In this document: positions 7,170 through 9,728 of the stretch, in pieces
Numbering within the stretch: the stretch's first letter is position 1
How the letters are laid out: each line of letters starts with the position of its first letter
Assembly (NCBI GenBank): GCA_031293105.1
Contig: JAUMSA010000142.1
Span: 1-9,728 of the forward strand
Direction of reading: 5' to 3'
Length of the DNA: 9,728 bases
Source: Butyricicoccus sp.
Lineage (GTDB): Bacteria > Bacillota > Clostridia > Oscillospirales > Butyricicoccaceae
Program-made: the position numbers and the translations under genes
Notes under the pieces: model-generated
The model's input: only the letters and a program-made list of their open reading frames with translations
Database searches by the model: none
Told to the model about the DNA's origin: nothing

Positions 7170-7202
7170 ATAATACCGAATTAAGGACAACAAAAGGACA
7201 AC
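7170..7202 (-). promoter_or_regulatory. Candidate activator-dependent promoter with 11-bp-spaced direct repeats
   Basis: On the minus strand GTTGTCCTT occurs twice in register (7202-7194 and 7191-7183), an 11-bp period. The heptamer TTGTCCT of the downstream copy ends exactly 8 bp before TATTAT (7175-7170), a good -10 box; there is no proper -35 at normal spacing. Known SARP activators bind heptamer direct repeats with 11-bp period placed 8 bp from the -10, so the geometry fits. The gene directly upstream encodes a SARP-like winged-helix regulator. Transcription would start near 7163, giving a leader of roughly 30 bases before the LytTR gene. The repeats are seen directly; their use by that regulator is inferred. 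Confidence 0.55.
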
Positions 7203-7214
7203 AGCCCCGTTGTC
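7197..7214 (-). other. Small hairpin just after the SARP-like regulator stop
   Basis: GACAAC and GTTGTC form a perfect 6-bp stem with a 6-base loop starting 3 bp beyond the stop codon, followed on the minus strand by CTTTTGTT. It could be a weak terminator separating the regulator from the downstream operon. One arm overlaps the direct repeats, so the inverted repeat may instead be part of the operator. The stem is short and A/T-containing, so termination would be leaky at best. Confidence 0.35.
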
Positions 7215-7217
7215 GTT

Positions 7218-8000
7218 TCAAAGCCGTTCCAGCTTTCCAATGGTAAATTCTGCCCAGCTATATCCGGGCAGATAATCGTGCCGGTAGCTGCTGATCGCTT
7301 GCGGGTCGCCGTCCAGCAAACGGTAGCTGTCGCAGTCAAGCATGCTCGTGTCAATCGCAATGCGGTTGTGCGACTTGATCAGCAACGATTCGATGCCTGC
7401 TTTGGAGAGCGTTTGACGCAGGTCATGTACGATCGTTTGAAAATAATTTTTGCGAGCAGTGCTGTATACCCCATCTTCCCACAGTAGATTGCACGCTTCG
7501 CGGGTGGTCAGCCCGGCGCCGCGGCGGTCGATGAGGCAGGCGAGCAGCTCTTTGGATTTGGCGCGCTTAAAAACAAGCGGTTGGCCATCCACCAGCAGTT
7601 CAAAGCCGCCAAACATCTTGGCTTCAATGACCGGGGCGAGCGGCTTTTCCCCGAAAAGGAAGGTCAGTTCCCGGCGGATATCCTCCATGCTCACCGGTTT
7701 GAGCAGATACCCGTTGGCGTGGATGGAAAAAGCCGAAAGAGCGTATTCGGGCGAACCGGTGACAAAGATGATGGGCAGCGTGGGCTGGATTTCCCGCAGC
7801 TGTTTGGCCAGGGTCAGTCCGCTGATGGTTTGTGTCTGGATTTCCAGAAAGGCCACATCGAATGGGTGGCTGCGTGCCTGCTCCAGCACCTGGGCGGATG
7901 AAGTCAAGACGGTGCAAACGCAACCCGGCGCGACCTTTTCCAACACGCAGCGGAGCTCATCCAGACAGCGCTGCTCCTCATCAACGAGCAGGAAATTCAT
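7218..8000 (-). CDS. Response-regulator-like protein with SARP/OmpR-type winged helix and phosphomimetic receiver
   Basis: A 260-residue protein. Residues 1-115 form a receiver: acidic pocket D7/E8, T81 (FVTG) and K101 (LLKPV). The usual phosphoacceptor Asp is Glu (E53, FDVAFLEIQ), so it probably cannot be phosphorylated normally and may be locked in an active-like state. Residues about 126-215 form a winged-helix domain of the SARP/OmpR kind (KRAKSKELLACLIDRRG, TTREACNLLWED, then a recognition-helix region ending in LRQTL). The tail about 216-260 (DYLPGYSWAEF) resembles the start of a bacterial transcriptional activator domain, cut short. Start: AAGGAG at 8009-8014 is eight bases before the ATG at 8000; the neighbouring ATG at 8006 is too close, and the frame continuing up to 8183 has no supporting site. 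It is divergent from the LytTR pair and lies directly upstream of 11-bp-spaced repeats it may bind. Confidence 0.87.
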   Translation of the reverse strand: MNFLLVDEEQRCLDELRCVLEKVAPGCVCTVLTSSAQVLEQARSHPFDVAFLEIQTQTISGLTLAKQLREIQPTLPIIFVTGSPEYALSAFSIHANGYLLKPVSMEDIRRELTFLFGEKPLAPVIEAKMFGGFELLVDGQPLVFKRAKSKELLACLIDRRGAGLTTREACNLLWEDGVYSTARKNYFQTIVHDLRQTLSKAGIESLLIKSHNRIAIDTSMLDCDSYRLLDGDPQAISSYRHDYLPGYSWAEFTIGKLERL

Positions 8001-8088
8001 ACACATAACTCCTTTTTTATATGCGGCCCATCGCTTGAAGGGGGAAGCTGTTTCCGCAAAATACCAGCCGATTCCGGCAGGAAAATTA

Positions 8089-8132
8089 CTGTTCACGACA
8101 GAATTGTCCATTTTTCTTGCGCTTGTCATAAG
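8089..8132. promoter_or_regulatory. Divergent intergenic control region with dyads and TTGTC motifs
   Basis: The 185-bp gap between the two divergent regulators (8001-8185) must hold promoters for both. It contains CTGT-N5-ACAG (8089-8101), an imperfect dyad GACAGAATTGTC (8097-8108), and TTGTC twice on the plus strand (8104-8108, 8123-8127). TTGTCC at 8104-8109 and CATAAG at 8127-8132 lie 17 bp apart and could be a weak plus-strand promoter. The TTGTCC core also occurs in the direct repeats near 7190, but the spacing here is 19 bp, not 11. No convincing promoter could be chosen for the leftward gene. These are candidates only. Confidence 0.3.
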
Positions 8133-8185
8133 ATAGATTTCAGGATAAAAAGAACAAAGACACAAACGACAGGATTTGATCAAGC

Positions 8186-8908
8186 GTGAAAAAAGAAATA
8201 CGAATTGCCGTGTGTATGGATGAGCAGGCCGCAGACCAGATAAACCGGTTGCTGCATACCTGGGCGGAAGAGATCTGCGTTTGTATCGAAGTCGAGCCCC
8301 TTGCGTTTGCTTCCTTGCTGGAAACGATGGATGCGTATGCTCTTATTTTTGCAGACGGCAACGGGCTTACCTCAGACGAACTGGCTGTCTTGCAGCGGCT
8401 GCGGGAGAAAAACCACGCATCTGGCCTGATTCTGCTCGCCGATGATGACCGCGCCGCAATTGACGTCTATCCGTGCCATCCCAATGCGCTGGTGCCCAAA
8501 CCGGTGACCTATCACGGGTTGGATGCTGCGATGGAGCGCTGTTTTCTCTATTGGCGGCGCGGGTTAAACTGGCTGGATTTGCCGCTGCAGCATAAACGGG
8601 TGCGTATTCCGCTCTATCAGCTTTACTACGCCGAAGCGGCTGGACGGAATACCATCCTGTATCGTGCGGGCGGGGAACTGCAAGTAAACTGTTCGCTGTC
8701 CGCTCTGGAAGATCAGCTGCCGCATCCGCCGTTTCTGCGCTGCCAGAAGAGTTTTCTCGTGCATCTGGGAGCCATTGAGCGGCTGACAGGCGGCGAACTG
8801 ATTATGTGCAACAACCGGGTGGTGCCCGTCGCCCGTGCCCGCATCCGGCAAGTCCAGGAAGAACTGGCCGATTATCGGAGCAAGCGCGCAAAGGAGGAAG
8901 CAAAGTGA
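8186..8908 (+). CDS. LytTR-family response regulator with degenerate receiver
   Basis: A 240-residue protein with an AgrA/LytR-like layout. The receiver (about 4-120) keeps the phosphoacceptor position D57 (YALIFADGNG) and K105 (VPKPV), but the acidic pair is reduced to M11-D12 and the conserved Thr/Ser is A85. Phosphorylation is therefore doubtful or altered. The LytTR domain (about 131-230) has the family core PPFLRCQKSFLVHLGAIERL. The start is GTG; the only Shine-Dalgarno is a weak AGGA eleven bases upstream (8171-8174), suggesting low expression. The next in-frame Met (residue 11) would cut the first receiver strand. Its stop overlaps the next regulator's GTG by 4 bp (8905-8908), so the two are coupled. 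No histidine kinase is encoded in the window. Its target could be any LytTR-type repeat; none is identified. Confidence 0.82.
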   Translation: MKKEIRIAVCMDEQAADQINRLLHTWAEEICVCIEVEPLAFASLLETMDAYALIFADGNGLTSDELAVLQRLREKNHASGLILLADDDRAAIDVYPCHPNALVPKPVTYHGLDAAMERCFLYWRRGLNWLDLPLQHKRVRIPLYQLYYAEAAGRNTILYRAGGELQVNCSLSALEDQLPHPPFLRCQKSFLVHLGAIERLTGGELIMCNNRVVPVARARIRQVQEELADYRSKRAKEEAK

Positions 8909-9648
8909 GAATTTCGGTTGCCGTTTGCGATGATTTGGAAGAAGAACGCCTGCAAATCGTCCGGGCGCTGCAAAATTACGAGCGCCGCCATGCGTTAGAG
9001 TTCCATCTGGAAACCTTTCGCAACGGCGAAGCGCTCGTCCATGCCATGCAGCCCGGCCGATGGGACATTGTGATGCTGGACATCTATATGCCCGGCATGG
9101 ACGGAATTCAAACCGCGCGTCTGCTGCGTGAGCAGGATCGGGAGTGCATCCTCATCTTTGTCACCACCAGTTTGGAGCATGGCATGGTCAGCTATGAACT
9201 GCAAGCCTCCGACTATCTGGTCAAACCGATCGCACAAAAGGATGTAGATGCCGCTCTTGATTGGTGCCTGCGGGAGAAGAAAGAGCGATTCCGTTCGATC
9301 ACCGTGCGTTCCGAGTGGGACGAAACCGAGATCTTGCTGCGCAACATCCAGTATATTGAGATCAAACGGCATACGGCTTATATCCACACGACCGAGCGGG
9401 TCATCCAGACCTCCCGCGGGATGAACGCCCTGGAAGCCGAGATCAACAACCCGGACTTTCTGCGGTGCCACCGCAGTTTTCTGGTCAATATGCGATACAT
9501 CCGGCGCCTTGACAAGCGGGATTTCGTGATGGAAAACGGCGATTTGGTGCCCATCGGCTCGTCCGATGCCGCCGCGACCCGCCAAAAATTTATGGACTGG
9601 ATTTTCTTGCAGTCCTGGAAATCCGGCGACCCGGTCGATATTTTTTAA
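8905..9648 (+). CDS. LytTR-family response regulator (AgrA/LytR-like), canonical receiver
   Basis: A 247-residue protein. The receiver (1-about 120) has all key residues: acidic pair D9/D10, phosphoacceptor D59 (IVMLDIYMPGMDG), T87 and K107 (YLVKP). The LytTR domain (about 133-235) has the core DFLRCHRSFLVNMRYIRRL. It should act as a phosphorylation-dependent transcription factor, by family knowledge, but no cognate histidine kinase is in the window. The start is GTG at 8905, supported by AAGGAGG (8891-8897) seven bases upstream; the frame is open further upstream, to 8806, only because it overlaps the preceding gene. The start overlaps the previous stop (GTGA), indicating translational coupling. 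The strong terminator 10 bp past the stop ends the operon. This is the only one of the three receivers in the window with an intact phosphorylation site. Confidence 0.92.
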   Translation: MRISVAVCDDLEEERLQIVRALQNYERRHALEFHLETFRNGEALVHAMQPGRWDIVMLDIYMPGMDGIQTARLLREQDRECILIFVTTSLEHGMVSYELQASDYLVKPIAQKDVDAALDWCLREKKERFRSITVRSEWDETEILLRNIQYIEIKRHTAYIHTTERVIQTSRGMNALEAEINNPDFLRCHRSFLVNMRYIRRLDKRDFVMENGDLVPIGSSDAAATRQKFMDWIFLQSWKSGDPVDIF

Positions 9649-9658
9649 CCGCACGATT

Positions 9659-9686
9659 GCGGCCCGCTGCGGCGGGCCGCTTTTTT
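9659..9686 (+). terminator. Rho-independent terminator of the LytTR regulator pair
   Basis: GCGGCCCGC (9659-9667) and GCGGGCCGC (9672-9680) form a perfect 9-bp GC-only stem with a 4-base loop, followed directly by six T residues (9681-9686). It lies 10 bp after the stop of the second regulator. Confidence 0.93.
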
Positions 9687-9728
9687 ATCAGGGTGAATTA
9701 TACTATCAAGTGCAACACTTTAGGAAAA
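9687..9728. other. Window edge, no gene; short palindrome
   Basis: These last 42 bases are A/T-rich and hold no coding sequence that can be judged. AAGTG-CAA-CACTT (9708-9720) is a perfect 5-bp inverted repeat with a 3-base loop. It could belong to an operator, promoter or element end that continues past the window; nothing more can be said. Confidence 0.3.

Noticed and set aside
8014..8024. TATAAA-like -10 box for the leftward regulator
   Set aside because: It would place the transcription start within or after the ribosome binding site, and no -35 lies at the right distance.
8001..8183. N-terminal extension of the SARP-like regulator
   Set aside because: The in-frame 61-residue extension has no domain character and spans the divergent promoter region. 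The receiver begins exactly at the Met at 8000, which has a well-placed AAGGAG.
8806..8904. Upstream extension of the last response regulator
   Set aside because: The extra 33 residues come from an out-of-frame reading of the preceding gene's end. The GTG at 8905 has an ideal AAGGAGG and starts the receiver cleanly.
8995..9654. A 219-codon minus-strand frame opposite the last response regulator
   Set aside because: It is antisense to a gene with complete receiver and LytTR motifs, coupled to its upstream neighbour and followed by a terminator.

Overview
This window looks like chromosome from a moderately GC-rich Gram-positive of the Firmicutes, probably a gut-type member of the Clostridia. 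Most genes have strong AGGAGG-type ribosome binding sites. There are three LytTR-domain regulators, an RsbU/RsbV/RsbW-like partner-switching set, and a reductase-terminated NRPS of the kind described from gut Clostridia. The lineage is an inference from style; there is no rRNA or other marker gene.

Layout. A leftward (minus-strand) block runs from about 8000 down to 36. In order of transcription it holds: a receiver plus SARP/OmpR-type winged-helix regulator (8000-7218); a stand-alone LytTR DNA-binding protein (7133-6705); an RsbV-like STAS anti-sigma-factor antagonist (6652-6347); a 1420-residue single-module NRPS with domains C-A-T-R (6249-1987); a membrane-anchored SpoIIE/RsbU-type PP2C phosphatase (1956-484); and an RsbW-like HATPase anti-sigma kinase (487-77) whose start overlaps the phosphatase stop by 4 bp. 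A strong hairpin at 36-69 closes the block. Divergently, a rightward pair of LytTR response regulators (8186-8908 and 8905-9648, overlapping by 4 bp) ends at a classic rho-independent terminator (9659-9686). No gap exceeds 200 bp, and I see no tRNA, rRNA, CRISPR array or complete mobile element.

How the genes may work together (inference). The NRPS should load one amino acid, possibly acylate its amino group through the N-terminal condensation domain, and release it reductively as an aldehyde or alcohol. Its gene sits inside a complete partner-switching set: antagonist upstream, phosphatase and kinase downstream. It is therefore probably co-expressed with a switch that controls a sigma factor (or another client) encoded elsewhere. 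Upstream, the regulator at 7218-8000 has Glu in place of the phosphoacceptor Asp. Just after it lies a pair of direct repeats (TTGTCCT, 11-bp period, 8 bp from a TATTAT -10 box), which is the geometry of SARP operators. This suggests a cascade: SARP-like regulator, then LytTR protein plus NRPS and partner-switch operon, with two further LytTR regulators divergent. The most interesting idea is that the NRPS product is a small signal or effector tied to the switch, perhaps sensed by the multi-pass membrane domain of the phosphatase.
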